Of a DNA stretch of 64,000 nt, positions 1 through 21,168 are shown one piece after another. Source of the stretch: Azotobacter chroococcum (GTDB lineage: Bacteria > Pseudomonadota > Gammaproteobacteria > Pseudomonadales > Pseudomonadaceae); the NCBI RefSeq assembly GCF_004339665.1, contig NZ_SMMU01000005.1:62001-126000 (forward strand), given 5' to 3'. The notes beneath the pieces were generated by a model, which saw only the letters and a program-made list of their open reading frames with translations, did not search any database and had not been told where the DNA came from. The first letter of the stretch is position 1. The number at the start of each line of letters is the position of its first letter. Both the position numbers and the translations under genes were made by a program.

Positions 1-98
1 ACCTCGTCGACCTGGAAGTCCTCCGCGCAGGCCTTGAGCACCGCCTGGCCGCAGGCTTCGCCATGGGCCCTGGGCCCGAGCAGTTCGAGCTCCGTCAT
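1..98 (-). CDS. truD: tRNA pseudouridine(13) synthase TruD, N-terminal fragment
   Basis: Only the first 32 codons are present and the gene runs off the left edge. The translation begins [17 protein letters not shown] and continues with [13 protein letters not shown], which matches the start of Pseudomonas TruD as I remember it. TruD makes pseudouridine 13 in tRNA-Glu. The start codon overlaps the ispF stop in an ATGA, so the two are probably co-translated. The catalytic part lies outside the window, so the call rests on N-terminal resemblance and on the conserved ispF-truD neighbourhood. Confidence 0.75.
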   Translation of the reverse strand, partial: MTELELLGPRAHGEACGQAVLKACAEDFQVDE

Positions 99-568
99 AG
101 CGGCAGCAGCAGGGCCACCGCATGCACGGCGATGCCCTCCTCGCGGCCGGTGAAGCCGAGCCTCTCGGTGGTGGTGGCCTTGACGTTGACCTGGTCCGGC
201 CCGACCTGCAGGTCCTCGGCGATCAGCGCGCGCATGCACTCGACATGCGGGGCCATCTTCGGTGCCTGGGCGACGATGGTGGCGTCGACGTTGCCGACCT
301 GCCAGCCCTTGTCGCGCACCAGCACCACGACATGACGCAGCAGCACGCGGCTGTCGGCCCCCTTGAACTGCGGGTCGGTATCCGGGAAGTGCCGGCCAAT
401 ATCGCCCAGCGCCGCGGCGCCGAGCAGCGCGTCGCAGAGCGCATGCAGCAGCACATCACCGTCGGAATGGGCGAGCAGCCCGAAACGGTGGGGAATCCGT
501 ACCCCGCCGAGGGTGACGAAATCGCCCTCGGCGAAGCGGTGCACGTCATAGCCGTGGCCGATACGCAT
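95..568 (-). CDS. ispF: 2-C-methyl-D-erythritol 2,4-cyclodiphosphate synthase
   Basis: IspF performs the cyclisation step of the MEP isoprenoid pathway, releasing CMP to form 2-C-methyl-D-erythritol 2,4-cyclodiphosphate. The protein is 157 residues, the usual family length. It opens with [12 protein letters not shown], whose Asp and His are metal ligands in the family, and contains [20 protein letters not shown] and [12 protein letters not shown] near the C-terminus, both family signatures. It is a cytosolic homotrimer in characterised species. Its stop overlaps the truD start. ispD lies 2.3 kb upstream, with the formaldehyde genes between them. Confidence 0.96.
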   Translation of the reverse strand: MRIGHGYDVHRFAEGDFVTLGGVRIPHRFGLLAHSDGDVLLHALCDALLGAAALGDIGRHFPDTDPQFKGADSRVLLRHVVVLVRDKGWQVGNVDATIVAQAPKMAPHVECMRALIAEDLQVGPDQVNVKATTTERLGFTGREEGIAVHAVALLLPL

Positions 569-638
569 GATAAGAATGCCCTGAGAAGTCGGGCCGTGAT
601 TCTACAGGACTCGCAGTCCGACAGGAGGCAACCTGCAC

Positions 639-1484
639 CTACAGACTCAGCGCTGCAGCATGATGGCGCAGGTGATCGTCGATGAAGCTGGCGATGAAGT
701 AGTAGCCATGCTCGTAGCCTGGTTGCAGGCGCAGGGTCAGCGGATGCCCGACCGCCGCCGCGGCAGCCTGCAGGGCCTCGGGCCTGAGCTGCTCGACAAG
801 GAAGCCGTCGGCATCGCCCTGGTCCACCAGGATCGGCAGGCGCTCCTCGGCTTCGGCGAGCAGCGCGCAGGCATCCCAGCCCTTCCAGCGCTCGCGATCC
901 CCGCCCAGATAGCGACTGAAGGCCTTCTCACCCCAGGGGCAACTGCTCGGGTTGGCGATCGGCGCGAAGGCCGATAGCGAGCGGTAGCGCCCCGGATTGC
1001 GCAGGGCGCAGACCAGCGCACCATGACCGCCCATGGAATGGCCGCTGATGCCGCGCCGCTCGTTCACCGGAAAGCCGGCCTCGACCAAGGCCGGCAGCTC
1101 GTGCACCACGTAGTCGTGCATGCGGTAGTGCCGCGCCCAAGGCTCTTCGGTGGCATTCAGGTAGAAACCGGCGCCATGGCCGAAATCCCAGGCACCGTCC
1201 GGATCGCCCGGCACCTCGGCACCGCGCGGGCTGGTGTCCGGCGCGACCAGCACCAGCCCCAGTTCGGCGGCGAGCCGGTGCGCGCCGGCCTTCTGCATGA
1301 AGTTCTCGTCGGTGCAGGTCAGGCCGCTCAGCCAGTACAGCACCGGCAGTCGACCACCCTGCTCCGCCTGCGGCGGCAGGTAGACGGCGAACACCATGTC
1401 GCAGTTCAGGCTGACGGAGCGGTGACGGTAGCGCTTGTGCCAGCCGCCGAAGCTTTTCTGGCTGGAGAGCAGTTCGAGGGTCAT
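639..1484 (-). CDS. fghA: S-formylglutathione hydrolase
   Basis: This serine hydrolase splits S-formylglutathione into formate and glutathione, the second step of glutathione-dependent formaldehyde oxidation. The 281-residue protein contains the nucleophile elbow [10 protein letters not shown] and the family segments [14 protein letters not shown] and APDTSPRG. I start it at [19 protein letters not shown], the usual family N-terminus; an upstream in-frame extension has no family character. It lies 154 bases downstream of adhC on the same strand, and adhC makes its substrate, so the pair forms one detoxification unit. Confidence 0.95.
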   Translation of the reverse strand: MTLELLSSQKSFGGWHKRYRHRSVSLNCDMVFAVYLPPQAEQGGRLPVLYWLSGLTCTDENFMQKAGAHRLAAELGLVLVAPDTSPRGAEVPGDPDGAWDFGHGAGFYLNATEEPWARHYRMHDYVVHELPALVEAGFPVNERRGISGHSMGGHGALVCALRNPGRYRSLSAFAPIANPSSCPWGEKAFSRYLGGDRERWKGWDACALLAEAEERLPILVDQGDADGFLVEQLRPEALQAAAAAVGHPLTLRLQPGYEHGYYFIASFIDDHLRHHAAALSL

Positions 1485-1591
1485 GGACAAATCCCAAGGT
1501 AGTCTAGCCGGGCGGGTTAGCCGCGCAGCGACGCAAGCCACCGCCGATGCCGAAAGGCATCACCCTTGTTGGCCGGCCTGGTGGGCCGGTT

Positions 1592-1621
1592 GGTGGGTTA
1601 CGGCCTGCAGCCTAACCCACC
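1592..1621. repeat. Short palindromic repeat in the fghA-adhC gap
   Basis: A perfect 9-base inverted repeat (ggtgggtta and taacccacc) encloses a 12-base loop. GTGGGTTA/TAACCCAC hairpins recur in intergenic regions of several Pseudomonas genomes, from memory, so this may be a dispersed palindromic element. No T-run follows on either strand, which argues against a simple terminator. A role in the adhC-fghA transcript is not excluded. Confidence 0.55.
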
Positions 1622-1638
1622 CTATGCTTCCGTTCGGC

Positions 1639-3573
<1,935 letters not shown>

Positions 3574-3577
<4 letters not shown>

Positions 3578-3861
3578 TTGGTCAGCTGATAGAGGGTTTC
3601 GCCTTCTTTGACCATGCCGAGCTCATGCCGGGCGCGCTCCTCGACGGTTTCCATCCCCTTCTTCAGCTCGCGCACCTCGGCCTCGAGAATCCGGTTGCGC
3701 TCGTGCAGGCGCTCGTTCTCACGCTGCTGCTCGGAGATCTGCCGCTTCAGATCGGTCACCTGCGCCAGGCTGCCATCGCCCACCCACAGGCGATACTGCA
3801 GACCGCCCAGCAGCAGGCCCAGCACGACGAAAAGCCAGTAGTGACTACGCAGGAATGACAT
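3574..3861 (-). CDS. ftsB: Cell division protein FtsB
   Basis: FtsB is a small bitopic membrane protein that joins FtsL and FtsQ in the divisome. The 95-residue product starts MSFLRSHYWLFVVLGLLLGG, a short cytoplasmic end followed by one transmembrane helix. A periplasmic coiled coil follows (about residues 33-72, with heptads through QRENERLHERNRILEAEV). I chose the ATG at the membrane segment over an upstream in-frame extension of 32 codons that lacks family features. It lies between eno and ispD, the normal position in Pseudomonas. Confidence 0.93.
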
Positions 3862-3925
3862 GTGGATATTCCACTCTAAGGCAAGGCGCCTCGCCAGCGC
3901 TCTGTCCATGGACTTGCTCCATACG

Positions 3926-3955
3926 AAAAGGGGCAGCTTGCGCCGCCCCTTTTTC
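3926..3955 (-). terminator. Intrinsic terminator downstream of eno
   Basis: A 9-base perfect stem (aaaaggggc / gcccctttt) surrounds a 10-base loop, with T-rich tracts on both strands. It sits 15 bases past the eno stop and 64 bases before the ftsB start. It could end the eno transcript or attenuate readthrough into ftsB-ispD. Confidence 0.75.
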
Positions 3956-3969
3956 AAAGCATACCGCGA

Positions 3970-5265
<1,296 letters not shown>

Positions 5266-5299
5266 TCAACACTCCATAGATAGCTGCAAGCGACAGGGT

Positions 5300-9251
<3,952 letters not shown>

Positions 9252-9371
9252 GCAAGGAAAATCACGCAAGCGTCAGCGCGGTGGACCGGAAGCCACCGCG
9301 CGGCACAGCAGCCGACCGACAGATCCCAAACGGGCCAGGCACGCCCACGCGGTTCCGCCGGTCATCGCCCA

Positions 9372-10322
9372 TCAGACCCTGCCGTAGCTCATCAGACGCT
9401 CGTAGCGCTGCTCGAGCAGCGTGTCGCTATCCAGGCCGCGCAGGACCTCCAGCTGGGCCAGCAGCTGCTGCCGGATGCCCTCGGCGGTGGCGGCCGGATC
9501 GCGGTGAGCGCCACCCAGGGGTTCGCCGATCACCTCGTCGACGATGCCGAGATCCCGCAGGCGCGCGGCGGTAATGCCCATCGCCTCGGCGGCATCGGCA
9601 GCCTTCTCGGCGGTACGCCAGAGGATCGAGGCGCAGCCTTCCGGCGAAATCACCGCGTAGGTCGAGTACTGCAGCATGTTCAGACGGTCGCAGACGCCGA
9701 TCGCCAGCGCGCCGCCGGAGCCACCCTCGCCGATCACCGTGGCGATGATCGGCGTCTTCAGGCGCGCCATCACCCGCAGGTTCCAGGCGATGGCCTCGCT
9801 CTGGTTGCGCTCCTCGGCGTCGATGCCAGGATAGGCGCCGGGAGTGTCGATGAAGGTCAGGATCGGCAGCTTGAAGCGCTCGGCCATCTCCATCAGGCGG
9901 CAGGCCTTGCGGTAGCCTTCGGGACGCGGCATGCCGAAGTTGCGGCGGACCTTCTCGCGCACGTCGCGGCCCTTCTGATGACCGATGACCATCACCGGCT
10001 CGCCGTCCAGACGTGCCACGCCACCGACGATGGCGGCGTCGTCGGTGAAGTGGCGGTCGCCGTGCAACTCTTCGAACTCGGTGAAAATGTGCTCGAGATA
10101 GTCGAGGGTGTAAGGGCGCCGCGGATGCCGCGCCAGCTGGGCGATCTGCCAACTGGTCAGGTTGCCGAAGATGCTCGCGGTGAGCGCATGGCTCTTGTCC
10201 TGGAGGCGGGAAATCTCGTCGCTGATGTTCAGCGCATTGTCATCGCCGACCAGACGCAGTTCTTCGATCTTGGCTTGCAGGTCGGCAATCGGCTGTTCGA
10301 AATCCAGAAAATTCGGGTTCAT
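9372..10322 (-). CDS. accA: Acetyl-CoA carboxylase carboxyltransferase subunit alpha
   Basis: AccA is the alpha half of the carboxyltransferase that moves CO2 from carboxybiotin to acetyl-CoA, the committed step of fatty-acid synthesis. The 316-residue protein begins [20 protein letters not shown] with a helical N-terminus. It carries family segments [35 protein letters not shown], and [14 protein letters not shown], the last forming the oxyanion region. I rejected an upstream extension of 62 codons in the dnaE-accA gap because it lacks family character. Confidence 0.97.
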   Translation of the reverse strand: MNPNFLDFEQPIADLQAKIEELRLVGDDNALNISDEISRLQDKSHALTASIFGNLTSWQIAQLARHPRRPYTLDYLEHIFTEFEELHGDRHFTDDAAIVGGVARLDGEPVMVIGHQKGRDVREKVRRNFGMPRPEGYRKACRLMEMAERFKLPILTFIDTPGAYPGIDAEERNQSEAIAWNLRVMARLKTPIIATVIGEGGSGGALAIGVCDRLNMLQYSTYAVISPEGCASILWRTAEKAADAAEAMGITAARLRDLGIVDEVIGEPLGGAHRDPAATAEGIRQQLLAQLEVLRGLDSDTLLEQRYERLMSYGRV

Positions 10323-10464
10323 AAGTTTCCGTCTTGAGTCGACGGCCAGGCGGCCGTTTGCTGTTCCGTTTGGCGCCCCAACCTTACGGGATCGGGCACC
10401 TGGCGTCGAGGATCGGAGCAGTCCGGAACGATCCTCGCGCACGCTGATTCCGCCGGCGTTCGTC

Positions 10465-13989
<3,525 letters not shown>

Positions 13990-14026
13990 GGCAGACCTTG
14001 ACTGACAGGGAAACGGCAGAGGCGGG

Positions 14027-14032
14027 ATTATA
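14027..14032 (-). promoter_or_regulatory. Candidate -10 element for dnaE
   Basis: A perfect TATAAT lies on the minus strand about 40 bases before the dnaE start, flanked by a small GGCGG/CCGCC inverted repeat. No convincing -35 hexamer sits at the usual spacing. This would give dnaE its own promoter inside the lpx-rnhB run. The evidence is motif resemblance only. Confidence 0.4.
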
Positions 14033-14069
14033 ACCGCCCTGGCGGCAACTGTTCGCGGCGAGCGCTCGC

Positions 14070-14705
14070 TCAGGAGGGCAGCGTGTCGGGCAGGACACCG
14101 GAACGGAAAGCGGCCTCGAGCCGCTCGCGCACCGGCGCGAAGGAGCGCCGATGGATGGCGCTCGGCCCCAGACGGGCCAGGGCCTCCAGGTGCATAGCCG
14201 TGGGATAGCCCTTGTGCCTGGCCAGTCCATAGCCCGGATAGAGGGCATCCAGCGCGAGCATTTCCCGATCCCGGGCAACCTTGGCGAGGATCGAGGCCGC
14301 GGCGATGGCCGGCACCTGGGCGTCACCCTTGATTACCGGCGCGCAGGGCACCGCCAGCTTCGGACAGCGGTTGCCGTCGATCAGCGCCAGACGGGGCGTC
14401 ACGGCGAGCCCCTCCACGGCACGCTGCATGGCCAGCAGGGTCGCCTGGAGGATGTTCAGCCGGTCGATCTCCTCCACCTCGGCACGGGCGATGCACCAGG
14501 CCAGCGCCTTCTCGCGGATTTCCTCGAACAGCGCCTCGCGACGGGCTTCGGAAAGCTTCTTCGAGTCGTTCAGCCCCATGATCGGCCGCGCCGGATCAAG
14601 GATCACCGCAGCAGTGACCACCGCCCCGCAGAGCGGGCCGCGACCGACTTCGTCGACACCGGCGACCAGCGCCTCGACCCGGCCGAAGTCCAGCCCCAGC
14701 TGCAT
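14070..14705 (-). CDS. rnhB: Ribonuclease HII
   Basis: RNase HII nicks RNA-DNA hybrids and starts removal of misincorporated ribonucleotides. The 211-residue protein shows the catalytic motif [20 protein letters not shown] near the N-terminus, [14 protein letters not shown], and the second acidic cluster in [27 protein letters not shown] is also typical. The ATG overlaps the lpxB stop by one base (TGATG), which fixes the start. Confidence 0.97.
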   Translation of the reverse strand: MQLGLDFGRVEALVAGVDEVGRGPLCGAVVTAAVILDPARPIMGLNDSKKLSEARREALFEEIREKALAWCIARAEVEEIDRLNILQATLLAMQRAVEGLAVTPRLALIDGNRCPKLAVPCAPVIKGDAQVPAIAAASILAKVARDREMLALDALYPGYGLARHKGYPTAMHLEALARLGPSAIHRRSFAPVRERLEAAFRSGVLPDTLPS

Positions 14706-15847
14706 CAGGCGCGCTCCGCCAGCTCGAGCACCGACTCGGCCGCCTGGTGCGAGGCGTCCCGGCGCAGCGAGCGATGGATGGCGTCGAAGCACTCGGCCTG
14801 CTCCCGACCTATCTCCAGCAACGGCATCAGCGCCTCGGCCAGCGCCTCGGGGGTCGCGCGCTCCTGCAGCAGCTCGGGCACCAGCGCCCGGCCGGCGAGC
14901 AGATTGGGCAGGGAGAAGAACGGCGTCTTCACCAGGTGTCTCGCAACCTTGTAGGTCAGCGGCGCCAGGCGATAGGCCACCACCATCGGCCGCTTGTACA
15001 GCAGAGCCTCCAGGGTCGCGGTACCGGAAGCGATGAGCACCGCATCGCAGGCCGCCAGTGCCTCGTGGGAGCGGCCGTCGAGCAGCATCACCGGCAGGTC
15101 GCGACGGGTATGGCTGAGCATCTCCTCGAGCTGCCGGCGCCGTTCGGAACTGGCGCAGGGCACCACGAAGCGCAGCGCTCCGGCGTGCAGCGCCAGCAGG
15201 CGCTCGGCAGCCTCGAGAAACAGCGGGCCGAGACGAGCCAGCTCGCCACCGCGGCTGCCCGGCATCAGGGCGACGATGGTCTCCCCGGCGGTCAGATCCA
15301 GAGCGGCGCGGGCGGCGTCGCGATCGGTCTGCAGGGGCACCTGATCGGCCAGCGGATGGCCGACGAAACGTACCGGCACGTCCTGTGCCTCGTAGAACTG
15401 CGCCTCGAAGGGAAACAGGGTGAGCATCAAGTCGCAGGCCTGGCGGATCTTCAGCACGCGTTTCTGCCGCCAGGCCCACACCGACGGACTGACATAGTGC
15501 ACGGTACGAATGCCGGCACGGCGCAAGCGGAGTTCGACGCCCAGATTGAAATCCGGCGCATCGATGCCAATGTACACGTCGGGACGGGCTTCGAGCAGGC
15601 TGCGAATCAGCCGCCGGCGGCGCAGCAGCAGCTCGGGGAGACGGCCGAGCACCTCGAACAAGCCCATGACCGCCAGACGCTCCATGGGGAAATACGACTG
15701 CAGCCCCTCGGCCTGCATGCGCGGGCCGCCGACGCCGATGAACTCGATATCAGGGCGGGCCGCCTTCAGGGCCTGCATCAGGCTGGCGCCAAGGATGTCG
15801 CCCGAGGCCTCGCCGGCCACCAGGGCCACGCGCATGACGCAAGCCAT
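14705..15847 (-). CDS. lpxB: Lipid-A-disaccharide synthase
   Basis: LpxB, a peripheral inner-membrane glycosyltransferase, joins UDP-diacylglucosamine and lipid X into the lipid A disaccharide. The roughly 380-residue protein begins [21 protein letters not shown] and continues [14 protein letters not shown]. Later it has LLPGSR-type ([13 protein letters not shown]) and [20 protein letters not shown] segments typical of the family. I place the start one base after the lpxA stop; the Met four codons on is an alternative. Confidence 0.96.
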   Translation of the reverse strand: MACVMRVALVAGEASGDILGASLMQALKAARPDIEFIGVGGPRMQAEGLQSYFPMERLAVMGLFEVLGRLPELLLRRRRLIRSLLEARPDVYIGIDAPDFNLGVELRLRRAGIRTVHYVSPSVWAWRQKRVLKIRQACDLMLTLFPFEAQFYEAQDVPVRFVGHPLADQVPLQTDRDAARAALDLTAGETIVALMPGSRGGELARLGPLFLEAAERLLALHAGALRFVVPCASSERRRQLEEMLSHTRRDLPVMLLDGRSHEALAACDAVLIASGTATLEALLYKRPMVVAYRLAPLTYKVARHLVKTPFFSLPNLLAGRALVPELLQERATPEALAEALMPLLEIGREQAECFDAIHRSLRRDASHQAAESVLELAERA

Positions 15848-15848
15848 C

Positions 15849-16625
15849 TCAGCGGGTGATCCCGCGGGTGGACGCACGCACGGAGTCGCGGAAGATCGCG
15901 ACCTCGGGGAACTGCCTGGCCGCCTCCTCGAGCTCCACCAGCGCCTGCTCCACGGTCAGCCCCTGGCGATAGACGACCTTGTAGGCCCGGCGCAGCGCAT
16001 TCATGACCTCCGAGCTGAAGCCGCGCCGGCGCATGCCCTCGAAGTTCATGCTGCGGGCCTGGGCCGGGCTGCCGAGGACGGTGACGAAGGCCGGCACATC
16101 CTTGGACACGCCGCTGCCCATGCCGACAAAGCTGTGCGCACCGATCTGGCAATGCTGGTGGATCAGGGTATAGCCGGAGAGGATCGCCCAGTCGCCCACA
16201 TGCACGTGACCGGCCAGGGAGGCGTTGTTGATGAGGATGCAGTGACTGCCCACCACGCTGTCATGGCCGATGTGCACATAGGCCATGATCAGGTTGTGGT
16301 CAGCGATGGTGGTTTCCGAACGGTCCTGGACAGTGCCGCGATGGATGGTGACCCCTTCGCGGATCACGTTGTGGTCGCCGATCACCAGCCGGGTCGGCTC
16401 ACCCTTGTATTTCAGGTCTGGGGTATCCTCGCCGATGGTGGAGAACTGGAAGATTTTGTTGTGCCGGCCGATCCAAGTCGGCCCCTTGACGATCACATGG
16501 GGACCGATCTCGGTGCCTTCGCCGATGTGCACGTTCGGCCCGATCAGAGTCCAAGGACCGATACGTACGTCGGGCGCCAAGGTGGCGGTCGGGTCGATGA
16601 TGGCGCGAGGATCGATCAAACTCAT
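15849..16625 (-). CDS. lpxA: UDP-N-acetylglucosamine acyltransferase
   Basis: LpxA adds the first 3-O-acyl chain to UDP-GlcNAc, opening lipid A synthesis with an acyl-ACP donor. The 258-residue protein is built of left-handed beta-helix hexapeptide repeats (for example [25 protein letters not shown]). It contains the catalytic-His region [16 protein letters not shown] and a C-terminal helical part with [19 protein letters not shown]. It overlaps fabZ by four bases (ATGA). Confidence 0.97.
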   Translation of the reverse strand: MSLIDPRAIIDPTATLAPDVRIGPWTLIGPNVHIGEGTEIGPHVIVKGPTWIGRHNKIFQFSTIGEDTPDLKYKGEPTRLVIGDHNVIREGVTIHRGTVQDRSETTIADHNLIMAYVHIGHDSVVGSHCILINNASLAGHVHVGDWAILSGYTLIHQHCQIGAHSFVGMGSGVSKDVPAFVTVLGSPAQARSMNFEGMRRRGFSSEVMNALRRAYKVVYRQGLTVEQALVELEEAARQFPEVAIFRDSVRASTRGITR

Positions 16626-17062
16626 AGCTTACGTTCCGCACAGATGATTTCGCCCGAACAGACCTGCTTGTCGTCTACCCTGGCCTGGCACTCGAACTTC
16701 CAGATACTGCGCTTGGCGCTGAGGAACCTGGCTTCGAGAATCAGCTGATCGCCCGGCATTACCGGCTGCCGGAAGCGCATCTTGTCCGAGCCGACGAAGT
16801 AGTAGATCGTGCCGTCGGCGGGCTTCACGTCCAGCATCTTGAAGCCCAGGATACCGGCGGCCTGGGCCATCGCCTCGATGATCAGCACACCCGGCATGAT
16901 CGGGTGCTGGGGAAAGTGGCCATTGAAGAACGGCTCGTTGATGCTGACATTCTTGTAGGCGCGAATGCGCTGGCCTTCAACATCAAGGTCCACCACCCGA
17001 TCAACCAGAAGGAAAGGATAGCGGTGCGGCAGGTATTCGCGAATCTCGTTAATGTCCATCAT
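16622..17062 (-). CDS. fabZ: 3-hydroxyacyl-[acyl-carrier-protein] dehydratase FabZ
   Basis: FabZ dehydrates beta-hydroxyacyl-ACP in fatty-acid elongation and competes with LpxA and LpxD for the same substrates, which may explain their clustering. The 146-residue product starts [23 protein letters not shown]. The hot-dog active site is [20 protein letters not shown] with its His and Glu. I chose this start because it gives the family length; 22 in-frame codons upstream lack family features. Confidence 0.97.
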   Translation of the reverse strand: MMDINEIREYLPHRYPFLLVDRVVDLDVEGQRIRAYKNVSINEPFFNGHFPQHPIMPGVLIIEAMAQAAGILGFKMLDVKPADGTIYYFVGSDKMRFRQPVMPGDQLILEARFLSAKRSIWKFECQARVDDKQVCSGEIICAERKL

Positions 17063-17099
17063 TTCCAGGAAAGCCTGTAAGTAAGATTGGGGACGCACA

Positions 17100-18170
17100 T
17101 CAAAGTGGGTCAGCCTCTGATGTAGCATCTCCGTCGGAGGTCACGGTCGCCAAGCGCTTTTCCATCTGCTGCAGGCGCCGCGCCAGATCGTCCAGCTGGC
17201 GGATGCGGGCAGCACTCTTCTTCCATTCGGCAGCAGGCTGCATCGCCGTGCCGGAAGAGTAGGCGCCCGGCTCGTGAATCGAGCGGGTGACCATGGTCAT
17301 CCCGGTGACGAACACCCCGTCGCACACCTCGATATGCCCCACCATGCCAACGCCGCCGGCGATCATGCAGTGCCTGCCGATCTTGGTACTGCCGGAAATG
17401 CCGACGCAGCCGGCCATGGCGGTGTGATCGCCGATCTGCACGTTGTGCGCGATCATGATTTGATTATCCAGTTTGACGCCGTTGCCGATCAGGGTATCGG
17501 CCAGCGCACCGCGGTCGATGGTGGTATTGGCGCCAATTTCCACGTCGTCGCCGATGGTCACCCCGCCGATCTGAGCGATCTTGCGCCAGACACCCTTTTC
17601 GTTGGCGAAACCGAAACCCTCGCCGCCGATCACCGCGCCGGACTGGATGACCACCCGCCGACCGATCCGCACGTCATGGTAGAGCGTTACCCGCGGGGCC
17701 AGCCAGCCACCCTCAGCGATCACGCTGCGGGCACCGATGAAACAGTGCGCACCGACCGTGACCCCCGCCTCGATCCGCGCCCCAGCCTCGATCACCGCAT
17801 AGGCGCCGACGCTGGCGCTCGGATGGACGCTGGCATCCGGCGCGACCAGGGCAGTGGCATGCACTCCGGCAGGCGCGACAGGCTTCGGATCGAACAGGTG
17901 CGACAACTGGGCATAGGCCAGATAGGGATTGGCCAGCAACAGGGCATCCCCCGCATAGAACTCGGCGTCCGCCGGGGTCAGCAGCAGGGCTCCGGCGCGG
18001 GTACTCTCCAGATATTTGCGGTATTTGGGGTTGGCGAGAAAGCTCAGTTGCTCGGGGCCGGCCTCCTCAAGGGTGGCAAGCCCGCGAACGGTTCTGTCCG
18101 CGGCACCACGCAGCGTAGCGCCAAGGCGCTCAGCCAGCTCGCCGAGAGTGAATGCGGGCATGCTCATCAT
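17100..18170 (-). CDS. lpxD: UDP-3-O-(3-hydroxyacyl)glucosamine N-acyltransferase
   Basis: LpxD adds the N-linked hydroxyacyl chain in the third step of lipid A synthesis. The 356-residue protein has an N-terminal uridine-binding domain ([16 protein letters not shown]), a long run of hexapeptide repeats, the catalytic-His region [19 protein letters not shown], and a C-terminal helix ([19 protein letters not shown]). Its ATG overlaps the skp stop in TGATG; a second in-frame ATG is one codon later. Confidence 0.97.
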   Translation of the reverse strand: MMSMPAFTLGELAERLGATLRGAADRTVRGLATLEEAGPEQLSFLANPKYRKYLESTRAGALLLTPADAEFYAGDALLLANPYLAYAQLSHLFDPKPVAPAGVHATALVAPDASVHPSASVGAYAVIEAGARIEAGVTVGAHCFIGARSVIAEGGWLAPRVTLYHDVRIGRRVVIQSGAVIGGEGFGFANEKGVWRKIAQIGGVTIGDDVEIGANTTIDRGALADTLIGNGVKLDNQIMIAHNVQIGDHTAMAGCVGISGSTKIGRHCMIAGGVGMVGHIEVCDGVFVTGMTMVTRSIHEPGAYSSGTAMQPAAEWKKSAARIRQLDDLARRLQQMEKRLATVTSDGDATSEADPL

Positions 18171-18673
18171 CAGCGCATCTGGTTCATGCGCTCGATGACC
18201 TGGCGAGTGATCTCATATTGAGGCTTGACCTCAACCACCGAGCCCTGCTCGAGCACCAGATCGTAGCTTCCCTTCTTGATGACCTCCTCGACGGCCTGAT
18301 CCAGCTTCGGCTTGAGCTGCTTGAGCATCTCGCGGTCGGCAACCGCCTTGGCCTCGTTCAGCTCCTTGGACTGGAACTGGAAGTCGCGGGCCTTCTGCTT
18401 GAACTCGAGCTCGAGACGCTCGCGCTCGGCGGTCTGCATCCTCTCGCCCTCCTTCACCAGCCGATCCTGGATGCGCTTGGCGTCGCTCTCGAGGGTCTTC
18501 AGCTTGTTCAGCTGCGGACCGAATTTCTTCTCCGCATCCACAGCATACTTCTTCGCCGCATCGGACTCGAGCAGGGCCATCTGATAATTGAGCACGGCAA
18601 TCTTCATTTCCGCGAAGGCCGGTGTTGCCAGAAGGGCAGCACTTAATAAAACCCATTGAGTCAGCTTGCGCAC
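18170..18673 (-). CDS. skp: Periplasmic chaperone Skp/OmpH
   Basis: Skp is a trimeric periplasmic holdase that carries unfolded outer-membrane proteins to BamA. The 167-residue precursor begins with a signal peptide ([20 protein letters not shown], cleavage after AFA). A highly charged helical body follows ([18 protein letters not shown] and [12 protein letters not shown]), as expected for the tentacle helices. The start codon is GTG, preceded by a GGGAG ribosome-binding site. It lies between bamA and lpxD, its usual place. Confidence 0.95.
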   Translation of the reverse strand: MRKLTQWVLLSAALLATPAFAEMKIAVLNYQMALLESDAAKKYAVDAEKKFGPQLNKLKTLESDAKRIQDRLVKEGERMQTAERERLELEFKQKARDFQFQSKELNEAKAVADREMLKQLKPKLDQAVEEVIKKGSYDLVLEQGSVVEVKPQYEITRQVIERMNQMR

Positions 18674-18719
18674 GATGAACTCCCGCTTTGCAGCATTTAC
18701 GTGATGAGGGCCGGGCCCG

Positions 18720-21095
18720 TTAGAAGCTCTGACCCATTGAGAACTGGAACACCTGGGTTTCGGCGTCGTCGGGCTTCATGACCGGCACGGCCAGACTGAA
18801 GCTCAGCGGGCCGAAGCCGCTAACCCAGGTCACGCCCAGCCCGATGGAGCTGGCCATGTTGCTGAAGTCGATATCGCAACTTTCGTCGTTGCGCTCCTTC
18901 TGTGAGGAACTGCAGTTGGTATCGAACACGTTGCCCACATCCCAGAACAGGGAGGTGCGCAGCGAGCGCTGGTCCTTGACGAACGGCATCGGAAACATCA
19001 TCTCGACCCCGCCGAGCATCAGCACGTTGCCGCCGAACGGCTGTTCGTCCTGATCCGAATCCTCCTCGGTCCCCTCGTTGCCGGTCACCGCCTCGCCCCG
19101 GCTCGGCGTACTGCGCGCGCCCAGCGTGTTGTCCTTGAAGCCGCGGATGGAAGAAAAACCGCCGGCATAGTAGTGCTCGTAGAAGGGCATTTTCGTGGTG
19201 GAACCAAAGCTGTCTCCATACCCCAGCTTGGTATGGAAACGCAGGGTGTAATCGTCCGTCAACGCCTTGAACATCTGGGCATTGTAATCGATCTTGTAAA
19301 ATGACAGATCGCTGCCGGGCAGCGTGGTTTCGAATACCAGGCTCTGGGAGGTGCCGCGCGTGGGCATTACCCCGCGATTCAGGGTCGACTCGGACCAGCC
19401 GGCCGAGGCCTTGAGGTTCAGGTAGTCGTCACCTTCCTCGTCGAGGAACTCGAAGATCTCGTCGACCGTAAAGGTGCCGGTATCGATGCTGTCCTGCTGG
19501 GCGGTAAGACCGAAGCTCAGACGCGAGGTTTCGCTGATCGGATAGCCGATGTTGACGCCGGTGCCGAAGCTGTCCACCGAGTAGCTGGAGTAGTCCACCT
19601 CCAGATCGTCATAGTCGGTGGACTTCAAGAACACATTGTAGCCAAGGCTGATGCCGTCCTCGGTCCAGTAGGGGTCGACGAAGCCGAAGTTGTAGTTGGT
19701 CTGGTACTCGCTGCGGGTCAGGCCGATGGTGACCTTGTTGCCGCTGCCGAGAAAGTTGTTCTGGCTGATCGAGCCGCCCAGGACCAGACCGGCATTCTGG
19801 GCAAAGCCGACGCTGGCGGTGACGGAGCCGGACGCCTGCTCCTCGACGGTGAAGTTGACATCCACCTGGTCGTCGGTGCCCGGCACCTGCGGTGTCTGGA
19901 CGCTGACCTCCTTGAAGAAGCCCAGCCGCTCGAGACGGGTCTTGGACTGGTCGATCAGGTAGGTCGAGGCCCAGCCGCCCTCCATCTGGCGCATCTCGCG
20001 ACGCAGCACCTCGTCCTCGGTCTTGGTGTTGCCGCGAAAGTTGATGCGGTTGACGTAGGCCCGCTTGCCCGGATCGACCACGAAGGTGACGGAAACCGTC
20101 TTGTCCTCGTCGTGGGGCTCGGGCACGGCATTGACGTTGGCGAAGGTATAGCCCTCGTTGCCCAGGCGCCGGGTGATCAGCTCGGAACTGCTGGTCATCA
20201 CCTTGCGGGAGAACACCTGGCCTTCCTTGACCAGCAGCAGGGACGCGATTTCCTCTTCCGGAACCTTCAGGTCACCAGTGAGCTTGACTTCGCGGATGCT
20301 GTACTTCTCGCCCTCGTCGATGTTGACGGTGATGTAGACATGCCGCTTGTCCGGCGTGATGGATACCTGGGTGGAGGCGATATCCATGTTGATGTAGCCA
20401 CGATCCAGATAGTAGGAGCGCAGGCGCTCCAGGTCGCCGGACAGCTTCTCGCGGGCATACTTGTCGTCGTTGCGGAAGAAGGACAACAGGTTGGTGGTCT
20501 TCAGTTCGAACAGGCCGATCAGGGTCTCGTCCGGAAAGACGGTGTTGCCCACCACATTGATGTGCTGGATGGCGGCGACCGAACCTTCATTGATCTTGAT
20601 CTTCAGGGCCACCCGGTTGCGCGGCTGCGGCACGACTTCGGTCTCGATCGAGGCCGAATAGCGGCCTTGGGCGACATACTGGCGCTGCAGCTCGTTGCGC
20701 ACCCCTTCCAGGGTTGCCCGCTGGAAGATCTCGCCCTCGGCCAGGCCGGACTGCTTCAGGCCGTTCAGCAGGTCTTCCGACTTGATGGCCTTGTTGCCTT
20801 CCAGCTCGATGCTGGAAATCGAAGGCCGCTCGACTACAGTGATGACAAGGATGTTGCCATCATGGCCAAGCTGGATATCCTGAAAGAAACCGGTCTTGAA
20901 AAGTGCACGCGCACCCTCCACGAGACGCCGATCATCTACCTGATCGCCAACGTTGAGCGGCAGGGCACTGAACACGCTACCGGCGGAGACCCTCTGCAGA
21001 CCATTGACACGGATATCGGTGATGGTGAAGGACTCGGCGTGAACCTCGGCGGTCATCAAGGCGGCGAGGACCGCAGGCAGCAGCAGGCGTTTCAT
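18720..21095 (-). CDS. bamA: Outer membrane protein assembly factor BamA
   Basis: BamA is the central barrel of the machine that inserts beta-barrel proteins into the outer membrane. The 791-residue precursor has a signal peptide (MKRLLLPAVLAALMTAEVHA), then five POTRA domains over about residues 21-420 (first one FTITDIRVNGLQRVSAG). A 16-strand Omp85 barrel follows and includes the conserved VRGF-type loop as SIRGFKDNTLG. The chain ends FSMGQSF with the C-terminal Phe of an outer-membrane protein. It is complete and flanked by rseP and skp. Confidence 0.98.
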   Translation of the reverse strand: MKRLLLPAVLAALMTAEVHAESFTITDIRVNGLQRVSAGSVFSALPLNVGDQVDDRRLVEGARALFKTGFFQDIQLGHDGNILVITVVERPSISSIELEGNKAIKSEDLLNGLKQSGLAEGEIFQRATLEGVRNELQRQYVAQGRYSASIETEVVPQPRNRVALKIKINEGSVAAIQHINVVGNTVFPDETLIGLFELKTTNLLSFFRNDDKYAREKLSGDLERLRSYYLDRGYINMDIASTQVSITPDKRHVYITVNIDEGEKYSIREVKLTGDLKVPEEEIASLLLVKEGQVFSRKVMTSSSELITRRLGNEGYTFANVNAVPEPHDEDKTVSVTFVVDPGKRAYVNRINFRGNTKTEDEVLRREMRQMEGGWASTYLIDQSKTRLERLGFFKEVSVQTPQVPGTDDQVDVNFTVEEQASGSVTASVGFAQNAGLVLGGSISQNNFLGSGNKVTIGLTRSEYQTNYNFGFVDPYWTEDGISLGYNVFLKSTDYDDLEVDYSSYSVDSFGTGVNIGYPISETSRLSFGLTAQQDSIDTGTFTVDEIFEFLDEEGDDYLNLKASAGWSESTLNRGVMPTRGTSQSLVFETTLPGSDLSFYKIDYNAQMFKALTDDYTLRFHTKLGYGDSFGSTTKMPFYEHYYAGGFSSIRGFKDNTLGARSTPSRGEAVTGNEGTEEDSDQDEQPFGGNVLMLGGVEMMFPMPFVKDQRSLRTSLFWDVGNVFDTNCSSSQKERNDESCDIDFSNMASSIGLGVTWVSGFGPLSFSLAVPVMKPDDAETQVFQFSMGQSF

Positions 21096-21117
21096 GAAGT
21101 CCTTTCTTTTTCAACTG

Positions 21118-21150
21118 ACAATAAAGAAACTGCCGCGAAACGCGGCAGCT
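21118..21150 (-). terminator. Intrinsic terminator or attenuator between rseP and bamA
   Basis: On the minus strand an 8-base perfect stem (ctgccgcg / cgcggcag) with a three-base loop is followed by a T-rich stretch (tttctttatt). It lies just after the rseP stop and before bamA, and would end or reduce transcription coming from dxr-rseP, leaving bamA partly independent. Confidence 0.65.
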
Positions 21151-21168
21151 TCGAAACTCGGCAAGGCG